Shown piece after piece: positions 1 to 9,015 of a stretch of 64,000 bases of DNA. The notes beneath the pieces are model-generated. The model was not told where the DNA came from. It searched no databases and worked only from the letters and a program-made list of their open reading frames with translations. Each line of letters opens with the position of its first letter. The first letter of the stretch is position 1. The position numbers and the translations under genes were made by a program. This stretch comes from Ancistrus triradiatus (Eukaryota; Chordata; Actinopteri; Siluriformes; Loricariidae). The stretch is from assembly GCA_025084515.1 (NCBI GenBank), contig JAJAGP010000768.1, positions 1 to 64,000 on the forward strand. The letters run 5' to 3'.

Positions 1-190
1 CAGACTTAGACTGATCAAGTTGTTTCATTTTTAACTGGTACCCAAATCTACCAGTGAGTTATTTCATAATTAATTAATATTTATTCATAATTAAATTGAT
101 TTGGTGGTGCCTCGTATTCCTTAATTAATTAATATATATTTTAATTAATAAAGTTTAATAAAAAAATCAATCCAATTAAAGTGTAGCCTA
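1..190 (+). repeat. Right end of repeat family X (copy X1)
   Basis: This is the distal end of a long dispersed repeat, called X here. Two other stretches in the window match it: 21480-21660 in reverse orientation and 41690-41825 in the same orientation. The shared core reads 'ctaccagt(g/a)a(g/a)tta', then a 'TGGTGGTGCC' block, then a run of TTAATTAA-type sequence and a conserved 'ATCCAATTA'. In the other copies this end lies just past an AATAAA signal, so the 'TGG' block could be a primer-binding site following an LTR. No tRNA match was confirmed. The rest of this copy lies outside the window. Confidence 0.6.
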
Positions 191-201
191 AGTTTGCTAT
201 A

Positions 202-206
202 CGTGT

Positions 207-260
<54 letters not shown>
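202..260. repeat. (TG)n microsatellite
   Basis: About 29 TG units with one interruption (GTGAGTG). The histidine/threonine-rich or cysteine/valine-rich open frames across it are artefacts of the dinucleotide run. Confidence 0.95.
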
Positions 261-262
<2 letters not shown>

Positions 263-700
263 TAACAGATACAACAGATGGTGGGGACAGGAAGTGATAT
301 ATACGAAGGATACTGCTGCACTCAAAGGAGTATAGCTCCACATCACTGAGGGAATTGCCTCAATTCTTCTCCCAGTGATTTGCCACATGGCCTTTGAGAG
401 ACCACTCAGAAACCTGGATACCAGATCACACACCCATATGCACACTGCACAACCATTGAGCCCAGAACACACACTTAATGGCCCAGTTTCATGTTCTACA
501 TAGCAAAGTCGTATATCTGTGCCTTTGTCCTGAGCATATATTCTGTAAGAACATGAAGAGCACATTCCTCTTTACCCCATGTTGATCTTTAAAAGATATT
601 GTTAAAGGTTTTACTGCAAACTTGTTTTTATCCATTATATTAAAAACACTAGCATTTATCAACTGTTAGTTCAATTATTGGATTTAACATACATATAATG
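261..700. other. No recognised feature
   Basis: I see no family resemblance here. An open frame of 122 codons on the minus strand enters the TG run and has no recognisable domain, so it is not called. Confidence 0.5.
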
Positions 701-701
701 T

Positions 702-768
702 ATACTGCTCAAAAAAATAAAGTTATATTGTGTTATATAAGTGTTCCCTTTATTTTTTTGAGCAGTAT
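702..768. mobile_element. Minimal 67-bp Tc1-type inverted-repeat element
   Basis: Two perfect 21-bp inverted repeats (702-722 and 748-768, beginning 'ATACTGCTCAAAAAAATAAA') enclose only about 25 bp. The outer sequence is TA-rich, as expected for TA target duplication. The terminal sequence is the one I know from a widespread fish/lamprey Tc1-like family, which is recalled and was not searched. It is a non-autonomous remnant in which nearly the whole interior has been lost. Confidence 0.8.
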
Positions 769-844
769 ATTATTTGTTTCTATACCAGTGTCTGTATGGG
801 TCCACAACAATGAGTAAGTTCAACTAGAATCTCTAAAGTATCCC

Positions 845-873
845 TGTGTGTGTGTGTGTGTGTGTCTGTGTGT

Positions 874-918
<45 letters not shown>

Positions 919-926
919 TGTGTGTC
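845..926. repeat. (TG)n microsatellite
   Basis: About 80 bp of TG with scattered TC interruptions. No coding significance. Confidence 0.95.
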
Positions 927-1590
927 CCTGATGAATTTGCACCTTGTCTAGTGTTGGTTGGTTCTTTTTATGACTGTTGTCTGCATTCCATTGCTTTCTC
1001 TTTATCTGTCTTTTACATCTCTTTTTACCTTTGTATCTATCACATCAGTGCTTTGCTAGTTTTGTCTGACTGTTGCTCTTTCTGACCTTAATTAAATAAT
1101 TGATGAGGCATGGTATAAATCGATTCTGCACTGTCATCCCTGTCAATTGCCAGTTATTTCTGGATTTCAGTACTGCCTTGCATTAAAATTTAACCTCTTC
1201 TTGGGAAATACAACTCTTATTTCCAAGTCGAAGTACAAATATGAGAAAACTACAAGTTCCATACATAATCCCTTTATACTCATGCAGTCTACAAAAGGGT
1301 TGTAGTCTCTTCCAGCTCCAGATCTCCTGCCAGTTTACAGTTTCCCTTTCTCCTTTTCTGTGAGTCTCCAGAGCCTTTGTATTCCTTTCCATGTCTTCAT
1401 TCACTTTCAGTTTATAAATGCTACTTATCTGCTTTCAAAGCCCTACACTTTCAATCTACAGTAGTTTTCTATTCTCAGAGGTCCTTTTCAACTTCTGACT
1501 ACAGGGTCATATTATATCCTGCCCACGCTCCACATTCCCTTGTAGCCTAAGTATTCTATAACCTATTTCAGTTCCCCAGTACATTTGGTC
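927..1590. other. No recognised feature
   Basis: Unassigned AT-rich DNA. A short minus-strand frame at 1183-1404 has no recognisable domain. Confidence 0.45.
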
Positions 1591-2100
1591 AAATCACTAA
1601 CATGGAGGCAATTAATAAAGAGGAAAAGCTAACTATTGTTTCAGTTTATGCTCCAGCTATTTTTGATGCAGGATTCTTTGTTCTGCTTTCTAAATATCTG
1701 TCTAAATTTGAATCTCCATTATTTCCTGGTGCTGATATGAATGCTGCATCTAATAGTTATGCAACAGTTTAGTCAAATTTTTGTCATATATTATAGCAGA
1801 TCAGCAATTATTTGAAAATGACCACCTCTTTTTAAACTCATGTTTCCATAATTAAGATGAATATTCTCCCCAGTGTTAACTTCATACCTTCAACGATACC
1901 TCTGCCTCTTACACTGAATTTTTGGGATGAACTAAACTCTATATTAGCTCATCTTATTTATGGGAAACATTCTACATCATACAGCTGATGGGGAATGCTC
2001 TCCCAAATTTCAAATTATATTACTATTATTTTGTACTTTGACCTCTAGGTGTCTGTCTTAACCCTGATTCTCAAGCTTCCTGGCATCCCACAGAAGAAAG
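1591..2100 (+). pseudogene. L1-type LINE ORF2 relic (endonuclease and C-terminal pieces)
   Basis: Two decayed blocks read as L1 ORF2. At about 1616-1780 the translation contains 'EEKLTIVSVYAPA', a few residues, then 'LFPGADMNAASN'. This resembles the strand with the VYAP motif and the 'GGDFNA' block of the apurinic-type endonuclease, with the GD of that motif altered. At about 1852-2100 it reads 'KMNILPSVNFIPSTIPLPL', then 'FWDELNSILAHLIYG', then 'LSQISNY', which matches the C-terminal segment downstream of the RT in L1 proteins. The reverse transcriptase between the blocks is missing and stops are present. It is old and clearly non-functional. Confidence 0.65.
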
Positions 2101-2134
2101 CATAATTCAAGTTTTTATGCCAAGCGTCTATTCT

Positions 2135-3449
2135 TTGTATTTGAGCATTTGGCGCCACTTAGCTCCGTATCTGAGCACGCCGCGCTCGTAAGCTCTGTTC
2201 CTGAGCTCGCAGCACCCGTTAGCCCCATATTTGGGCACTTAGCGCCGCCCAGCTCCGAACCTGAGTAGTTAAGCTCAATGGGTGAGCATTTAGCGCTGCC
2301 TAGCTCCATACCTGAGCTCGCCGTGCCCGTAAGCTCCATACCTGTGCAGTTAAGCTCCGTATTTGAGCCATTGGCGCCGCCCAGCTCCGTATCTGAGCAC
2401 GTCATGCTCATAAGCTCTGTTCCTGAGCTCGCCACGCCCGTTAGCCCCATATTAGGGCACTTAGCACTGCCAAGCTCCAAACCTGAGCAATTAAGCCCCA
2501 TGGGTAAGCATTTAGTGCCGCCTAGCTCCATACCTGAGCTCGCCGCACCCATAAGCTCCATGCCTGAGCAGTTAAGCTCCATATTTGAGCATTTGGCGCC
2601 GCCTAGCTCCGTATCTGATCACGCTGCACTCTTAAGCTCTGTTCCTGAGCTCACCACGCCCGATAGCCCCGTTTAGGGCACTTAGCGCCGCCAAGCTCTG
2701 AACTTGAGCAATTAAGCCCCATGGGTAAGCATTTAGCGCCACCTAGCTCCATACCTGAGCTTGCTGCACCGATAAGCTCCATGCCTGAGTAGTTAAGCAA
2801 GCATTTAGCGCCGACTAGCTCCGTATCTGAGCACGCCGCGCTCATAAGCTCTACTCCTGAGTTCGCTGCGCCTATTGGCCCTGTATTTGGGCACTTGGTA
2901 TTTGGTGCCCGTTATCCCCATATTCGTGCATTTAGTGCCACCAAGCTCCGTATCTGAACAAGCCACGGCAACCCTTATGCCACCACCGCGCCGAGATTTT
3001 TCCAGGCTTTGCGATCCCAAGCTCCGCCCCTGAGCTGGCAGCACTGAGCTCCACCCCTGAGCAGTCAATCTCTGTGCCTGAGCATTTAGTGTCGCCTAGC
3101 CCCATACAAGAGCATGCCACGCCCGCAAGCCCTGTAATTAAGCATTTAGTGCCGCGTAGCTCCATACCTGGGCTCGCTGCACTTGTAAGCTCTGCACCTG
3201 AGCAGTCAACCTCCGTGCCTGAGCATTTAGCACCAAGCTCCACCCCTAAGCCACCAGCACCGAGCTCTGCTTTTGAGCCGGTCAGGTGGGCCCCGAGCCC
3301 GAACCAAGCCTTGCACTTGGCATGACCTATCCCACCCTCCCCTACCTTGAGGCTGGTCCTGCATACTTGCACCTCCATGTGCACCAGAGGCTTAACCCTG
3401 AGCGTGTTAGACAGGCTAGGGGAGGTTTCGGTTGCGCTTGGGACGGTAC
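2135..3449 (+). mobile_element. Internal 3' region of LTR element I, Ser/Pro-rich repeat coding type
   Basis: The plus strand reads as a degenerate 10-residue repeat, for example 'SSVPELATPV', 'SSIFEHLAPP' and 'SSVSEHVMLI'. It has partial open frames at 2278-2676 and 3074-3325. It runs to a 'GACGGTAC' just before the LTR called at 3450. A second Ser/Pro-rich region (13430-14843) ends the same way, in 'GGGTAC' before a TGTTACA. In both cases the repeat protein therefore appears to be the 3'-most coding part of a retroelement. I do not recognise the protein. No gag, protease or RT is seen upstream, where sequence joins directly to an L1 relic, so this copy is 5'-truncated. The antisense strand is also partly open because the period is divisible by three. 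Confidence 0.45.
2149..3020. repeat. 222-bp higher-order tandem repeat built of ~30-bp units
   Basis: The landmark 'TTGGCGCC' occurs at 2149, 2371 and 2593, spacing 222 and 222 bp, and as TTAGCGCC at 2805 (212 bp). Each block contains about seven 30-bp subunits of the form 'AGCTCC-(G/A)TA-CCTGAGC'. The fourth block decays after about 2890. The unit length is a multiple of three, so a frame is preserved across units. The subunits within a block differ more than the same subunit does between blocks, which is the signature of whole-block duplication. Confidence 0.85.
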
Positions 3450-3454
3450 TATCA

Positions 3455-3500
3455 GGGGGTACGTCGTGGCCGCTAGTGGCCACTGCCGCATAGTACCCCC
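3455..3500. other. Nested inverted repeat near the start of LTR I1
   Basis: An 8-bp outer stem (GGGGGTAC at 3455-3462 with GTACCCCC at 3493-3500) encloses a 6-bp inner stem (GTGGCC at 3466-3471 with GGCCAC at 3478-3483). Both stems are perfect. Function is unknown. Confidence 0.75.
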
Positions 3501-3970
3501 CAGCACTGGGGGTTCCGCCTAGCTGACGCTAGACGTCTGTATTGGCTCAGCTATTGACCGGGATCCTCACAGATCACACAATTGCGCATGTATCGTTTGA
3601 TTTATGGCATGATTGCACTTGCTTTGGCACTGACAGGTGTCACACCATTGCCTTGGCTTCTCCCAGTTTTGGCTGGATCCTGTAGCAGCTATGCCAGGTT
3701 GTTCACTGTGGTTAGGGGCGCTACGGTCTTGTTATAGATTTCGCCTGTCTCATTCACGCTGCTGCCTTGGTTACATTCAGTGTTAGGGACATGGGTAGAC
3801 TGAGTCCGCTTTAGGGCCCAGCCGCTGTATGAATCAGGAGATTCGGAGGTAACCTGGTATGGCTTAGATATAGTGTAGTGTAGTATAGTGTTTATCCCCT
3901 GCTCGTGTGCATGTTTCACGCGTCCGATTCACACTGCAAAAGTGGGCAGCGCTGTGAATCGCACCGCAAT

Positions 3971-4000
3971 GCTTCAGAGATTTAAGGGAGTCTCTGAAGC
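3971..4000. other. 10-bp perfect hairpin in LTR I1
   Basis: GCTTCAGAGA (3971-3980) pairs with TCTCTGAAGC (3991-4000) across a 10-nt loop. Its CTTCAG base recalls the 'CTTCAGTGG' outer stem of the tRNA-like module in copy I2, but it sits elsewhere in the LTR. Confidence 0.7.
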
Positions 4001-4298
4001 CACTCACCGCTCTCTCGCTCAGGCTGCGTGTGTGCAGAGAACGCAGCCCTGACTCTGAGCAGAGAGAGATTCAGAGAGAGAGCGCATGCACCGATTGCAT
4101 TGGGCTCAGCTCATTACGCTGAGCGCTTTCGGCTTTTTGTTTTCCGTTTCCCATTTCAGTGCAACCAAGCGCTTTGTTGCATGTCCTGTCCCGAACTATT
4201 TAATCAGTTTCCATTTGGTCCTCTCCTCTGTTTGAGTCCGGTCAATAGGCTCAGTTTGGCCTTTTGGGCAGTGTTCAAGCTCACGTTCTCATCAGCCC

Positions 4299-4360
4299 GC
4301 TGGTGGTGAGACAATAGAGCTACGGACCCTGACGTGACGATCAGGGTTCGGCCCTCAGCC
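4299..4360 (+). promoter_or_regulatory. tRNA-like module in LTR I1
   Basis: This is the degenerate copy of a module also present at 11000-11080 (minus) and 32877-32949 (plus). A 7-bp anticodon-arm-like stem (ACCCTGA 4326-4332 with TCAGGGT 4341-4347, 8-nt loop) is followed directly by 'GTTCGGCCC', which matches the Pol III B-box core GWTCRANNC at eight of nine positions. No good A box is present in this copy. It ends about 165 nt before the LTR end. The structural resemblance is seen in sequence. Any Pol III or processing role is inference. Confidence 0.5.
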
Positions 4361-4595
4361 GAGATCCTAGAAGAGACGCAACTTTATTTTCCTGTTTATC
4401 TTATTGCTTCTTTTCATTTATTTATATTTTGGTGCTAACTGCTATTGGGTCCTAAAGCCTTTTTCTTTGTTTTCACGATCGCTTTTTTTTTTTCGCCATC
4501 GCTTTTAGATGGCGACTTGTAACACAGCAGAAAGAATTACCAAGACCTCCATTAGGTGGCACAAATTATTTCCTATTTTTCACAATTATACACTA

Positions 4596-5472
4596 CAGTA
4601 GTGATTGAAAGTTTGTGAACCCTTTCAAATTTTCTATATTTCTGAATAAACATGACCTAAAACATCATCAGATTTTCACACAAGTCCTAAAAATAGATAA
4701 AGAGAACCAGTTAAACAAATGAGACGAAAATATTATACTTGGTCATTTATTTATTGAGGAAAATGATCCGATATTACATATCAGTGAGTGGCAAAAGTAT
4801 GTGAACTTTTGCTTTCAGTATCTGGTGTGAGCCCCCCTGTGCAGCAATAGCCGGAATTAGACGATTCTGGTAACTGTTGATCAGTCCTGCACGCAGGCTT
4901 GGAGGAATATTAGCCCATTCCTCTGTACAGAACAGCCTCAAATCTGTAATGTTGGTAAGTTTCCTCATATTAACTGCTTGCTTTAGGTCATTCCACAACA
5001 TTTAGATTGGAATAAGGTCAAGACTTTGACTTGGCCATTTCAAAATGTTGACTTTATTCTTCTTTGACCATTCTTTGGTAGAGCAACTTGTGTGGTTAGG
5101 GTTGATTTCTTGCTGCATGACCCACCTTCTGTTGAAATTCAGTTAATGGACAGATGTCCTGACATTTTCCTTTAGAATTCTCTCATATAATTTAGAATTC
5201 ATTGTTCGATGATGGCAAGCATTCCTGGCCCAGATGCAGCAAAACAGGCACAAACCATGATAGTACCACCACCATGTTTCACAGATGGGATAAGGTTCTT
5301 AAGCTGGAATGCAGTATTTTTCTTTCTCCAAACATAGAACTCTTTGGTTTAAAAGAAAAGTGTCATTTTTGGTCTCATCCGTCCACAAAACATTCTTGTG
5401 TGAAAATCTGATGATGTTTTAGGTCATATTTATGTAGAAATATAGCACAATCTAAAGCGTCCACAAACTGTA
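4596..5472 (-). pseudogene. Tc1/mariner element, family a, internally deleted (copy A)
   Basis: The left end 'CAGTAGTGATTGAAAG' follows a TA and matches copies B and C in the window. The transposase is on the minus strand. Residues of its C-terminus are readable at 4774-5001 ('MLWNDLKQAVNMRKLTN' to 'AAQGG'), downstream of the expected DDE glutamate region. Toward 5400 the sequence jumps from the first catalytic region straight into the other terminal repeat ('ccacaaactg'), so the DNA-binding half is deleted. The right end stops about 15 bp short of the consensus end. It is inactive and non-autonomous. Confidence 0.85.
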
Positions 5473-5949
5473 CTTAGTGCAAATATGCCTTTTTCCTTTT
5501 CCCAATGAAAACAAAAGGGGATGCACATTTTGGATGATATGATTAATGAGACTGGAATACGGACCTTCCAAGAACTGTAGTCATCCTAAAATATACAGAG
5601 CTTTTCATTTTTTATTTATCTTTGCCTATACATATGGTGTCCCCTTGGATTCCACTTTGTCTGTGCACCAACCGGTTGTGCAATGATATGGATCATTTAT
5701 ATTACTTTGCTCCAAGCTACAAGAAAACAGCTTGATATTCAGATTATTTGGGAAAAGGACATTGTCATTGTCATAAATGTCATGGACAAATTAATTGGCA
5801 AACAATTTGTATTAATATTGTTTCAGAAATCTTAACCATCAATTAATTAATGTAATTCATTGTAATTTTATTTTTAGATTTCATTTAATCATTTGTAAAG
5901 GTTATTATATGCACCCTACCCTTCTACGTTATGCACCTTTTGTCCCAAT
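5473..5949. other. No recognised feature
   Basis: AT-rich DNA between two Tc1 relics. I see no coding or repeat signature. Confidence 0.5.
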
Positions 5950-6970
5950 GATTTATTTATTTGCAATTTTTGCTGCACATTTCACGTACTGTTGTCACTC
6001 ACAGATATGTTTTATTGGATAATTTTTCTCAATTAATACATTACTTAGTTTTCTATTGTCTCATTTGTTTATTTGGGGTTTTGGGCAATGACAGAGGTCA
6101 AACATTTCCTGTATGTCTTCACCAGGATTGCACACACTGTAGCGGCTGTTTTGGCCCATTCCTCCATGCAGATCTCCTCTAGAGCAGTGATGTTTTGGGG
6201 CAACACGGACTTTCAACTACCTCCACAAATGTTCTATGGGGTTGAGGTCTGGAGACTGGCTAGGCCACTCCAGTACCTTGAAATGCTTTTTTTGGAGCCA
6301 CTCCTTTGTTGCCCAAGCAGTGTGTTGGGATCATTGTAATACTGGAAGACCCAGCCACGTTCCATCTTCAATGCTGTCACTGATGTAAGGAGATTTTGTC
6401 TTAAAATCTCACGATACATTGCCCCATTCATCTTTCCCTTAACACGAATCAGTCGTCCTGTCCCCAGTGTGTTACTGATGGTAGCCTTGTTACTTTGGTC
6501 CCAGCTCTCTGCAGGTCATTCATCAGGTCCCTCCGTGTTCTTCTGGGATTTTTGCTCACTGTTCTCATGATCATTTTGACCCCACAGGATGAGATCTTGC
6601 ATGGAGCCCCAGATCGAGGGAGATTATCAGTGGTGTTCTATGTCTTACAATTGGTCTCACGGTTGATTTATTCACACCAACCTGCTTGCCTATTGTAGAT
6701 TCACTCTTCGCAGCCTGGTGCAGGTCTACTGTTTCCCACAGTTGATTTATTTACACTGGTGTCCTTCAACAGCTCTTTGGTCTTGGCCATGGTTGAGTTT
6801 GGAGTCTGACTGTTTGAGGCTGTGGACAGGTTTCTATTATACAGATAATGAGGTCAAACTCTTATAATTGAAGTGTACCTATGATGAAATTACAGACCTC
6901 TCTCATCTTTCTAAGTAGGAGAACTTGCACAGTGTATCAGTGGCTGACTAAATAGTTTTTTGCCTCACTG
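5950..6970 (-). pseudogene. Tc1-like element, family b, relic
   Basis: The sequence is read best on the minus strand as a Tc1-type transposase broken into several frames, for example '[18 protein letters not shown]' at 6234-6431. It is collinear with the family b relic at 63250-64000: both share 'tcagtcgtcctgt.ccc', 'gttactgatggtagcc' and 'gaagtgtacctatgatgaa'. The right end near 6970 ('gcctcactgta') looks like a terminal repeat ending in CAGTG beside TA. The left end is degraded and its coordinate is approximate. Confidence 0.75.
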
Positions 6971-7244
6971 TAACTATATCTATAGTTATTTAAAATACCT
7001 CTGATCATATTACTACATTTATTTTGGCAATAGAGCTGTTTCAGTGGTGAGGTATAGAGCAGGTCACCTGAGAAGTGTTGGCCAGCCACTCTAACTCCAT
7101 CACAGATTGTAAAACAAGTCACAGTAGAGGATGTTTGATGTGAGAATATAATATCAGCATCAAGAATTAACAAACCACTTGTGGTGTTCCTGAAGGAACA
7201 GGAGAAGAAAGAACTTATGTATTTCAGGAAGCATTGGACTTCAG

Positions 7245-7712
7245 TATTTTATTCAATTTCACAAACGTCACAGCCTGGTTCGGGAACAGCACCGTGCAGG
7301 ATAGGCGGGCTCTCCAGAGGGTGGTGCGATCGGCCGAACGCATCACACACAGAGCTTCCTGACCTGCAGACCATCTACTACAAGCGGTGCCGTACCAGGG
7401 CCCAGAACATAGTGAAGGACCCAAGCCATCCCAATTATGGACTCTTCTCCCTGCTGAGGTCTGGGAAGCGCTACCGTGCCCTCAAAACCAAGACAGAGAG
7501 AATGAGGAGAAGTTTCTTTCCGCAGGCCATTCGGACTCTTAATCAGGACACATAAGTCACCGCAATCACCTCACAGCTACACTACCCCGCACCGCACTTT
7601 ACAAAATCAAACATCAGTATTGTTAATTGCTGCTATTTCCTCTTTTAACTTGTTAAATTCTCATTTCATTCCCATTTTAATCTTTATCTTTATCTTTATT
7701 ATTTTACTTTAA

Positions 7713-7757
<45 letters not shown>

Positions 7758-7915
7758 TATATATATACACATATATATATATATATATATACATATACAT
7801 ATTTTTTATTTTTCCAGTAATAGTGCACATTTTCGGAGCGTTGCAAAGAAGCATTTCACTGCAAGTTGTACTGTGTATAACAATGTACGTGACAAATAAA
7901 GTCTAAAGTCTAAAG
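7245..7915 (+). pseudogene. CR1/L2/Rex-type LINE, 3' end (copy G)
   Basis: A plus-strand frame ending at 7555 gives the C-terminus of a non-LTR retrotransposon ORF2: 'DRRALQRVVRSAERI', a Cys-containing 'YYKRCRTRAQNIVKD', 'GLFSLLRSGKRYRAL' and the terminal 'SFFPQAIRTLN'. A 3' UTR follows and ends in an A-rich tail with a tandem 'taaagtc' unit (about 7895-7915). This tail and 5' truncation are typical of target-primed reverse transcription. The EN and RT domains are absent. A fuller relative lies at 41820-44450 on the minus strand. The exact clade (Rex1, Maui-like L2 or other) is not settled here. Confidence 0.75.
7718..7800. repeat. (TA)n microsatellite
   Basis: About 80 bp of alternating TA with a few interruptions, inside the 3' UTR of the LINE copy G. 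Confidence 0.95.
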
Positions 7916-7967
7916 TCAATTTCACCATTGGTTGCTGCAACAGGTGATCATTTCAAAACTTATAGAA

Positions 7968-8008
7968 TAGAAAATTCTAAAGGGTTCACAAACTGTCAAG
8001 CACCACTG
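7968..8008. mobile_element. Isolated end of a family a Tc1 element
   Basis: Forty-one bases match the right terminal repeat of family a ('ttcacaaactgtcaagcacc' then 'actg') and are followed by TA. No element body is adjacent on the left, where the LINE tail and unrelated sequence lie. Confidence 0.75.
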
Positions 8009-8039
8009 TAAATGCCAGTCTTTTGTTGTTTCATTGTAA

Positions 8040-8315
8040 AGTTACATTTTTTCTACACTTTATTAGTGGACACCTCATCGTACTTATTGCTGATCCTGTG
8101 ACTGAACTCTACACCATTTCCTAACTTTGTTTCTCACTTTGTCTCTGGTCTCTGCCTGGTAGGCTTGATTCCCTGGTTAATGTACTCTGGACTGTGGTTT
8201 TTGCTACAACACTGCCCTGCCCTTTGGTACCTCTATTTGTGTGTTAATAAATTGTCTCGTAATCAGCTTTCTGCATCTGTCTCCCACTTCTGCCAGTTAT
8301 GACAAGGAAATTGAA
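8040..8315 (+). mobile_element. Possible LTR 3' segment
   Basis: The stretch has an AATAAA at about 8246 and ends in 'gccagttatgaca', the form of a gypsy-type LTR end. It has a pyrimidine-rich body like other LTRs in the window. The start and the target duplication were not found, so this is a weak call. Confidence 0.3.
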
Positions 8316-9015
8316 TGTCTGTCATAGAGGTTAGTGAGCAAGTGGGATCTACAGAGGTCAGGAAAGAGGAGCAGATCAGGTAGCTGGAGGATGTGCTGAT
8401 GAGCATTAGCATGTGCTAATGATCATAATGAACAATTAGTATGCTGCAGTCAATAGTGAGAATGCTAAGGACAGGGTCAGAAATGTTCTGCTTAGTGATT
8501 ATGACAATGTTATTAATTGTGGTATAATGCTATGTAAAAATTGTGATGTCCTCGGTCCCTGGTTTGTGTAGAAGAGAGTAAAGTGATGACAGGGCTGATG
8601 ATGCTGGTAGTGTACTGACAAAGTGTTATGACTCGCTCTGTAGATCATACGAATGATTGTGTTTTGTCTTTTTCCTAAGTGAGCACATGACATGTGTCTG
8701 AGCATGTGGTTTTTCTGTGTTTTGGAGGAAACAAGGAGCAGTGGATAGTGCTTGTATTTGGTTTGAAAAACATGCTTTGATACTCATTTGAAACTTTTTT
8801 CCTCAGGGGGGTTCCCTGAGTGGGATTTAAGTGACTGTTGTGGTGCACTTTGAATGATTATATTCATAATGTGCTCACACTAAAACGGTAGTAAAAACTC
8901 AGCTTTATCAGGCTCAGAATATCCAACTTAGCAGGGAGGAGCCCTTAGCTGTTTCTCATCCTGCCAGTCTCTGGGGTTGATGGACCCTGACCTTGACTGA
9001 ACTATTCAGCAAACT
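8316..9015. other. No recognised feature
   Basis: I see no supported gene or repeat. An L2 element may begin somewhat before 9016. Confidence 0.4.

Larger units (their letters stand above)
3450..4524 (+). mobile_element. LTR of element I (copy I1), 3' LTR
   Basis: The 3' end '...GGCGACTTGTAACA' at 4524 matches the ends of two other copies in the window (minus strand to 10828; plus strand to 33089). All three share a tRNA-like module, a T-rich block, 'gctaactg/cttactg..ttgggtccta' and a short hairpin with GGCGA/TCGCC. The proposed start at 3450 ('TATCAGGGGG') lies at the same place relative to 'GGTAC' as the start of the LTR-like sequence at 14844, and gives a length close to that of copy I3 with its nested LINE removed. 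The start is less certain than the end because the expected TG is TA. No downstream 5-bp duplication can be tested, as the 5' LTR is absent. Confidence 0.6.

Noticed and set aside
197..565. 122-codon open frame ending in a poly-His/Thr tract
   Set aside because: It is created by the TG microsatellite and has no recognisable domain.
2115..2582. Antisense 155-codon frame in the 222-bp array
   Set aside because: It mirrors the plus-strand repeat; both strands are open because the period is a multiple of three. The plus strand is preferred because it agrees with the LTR direction.
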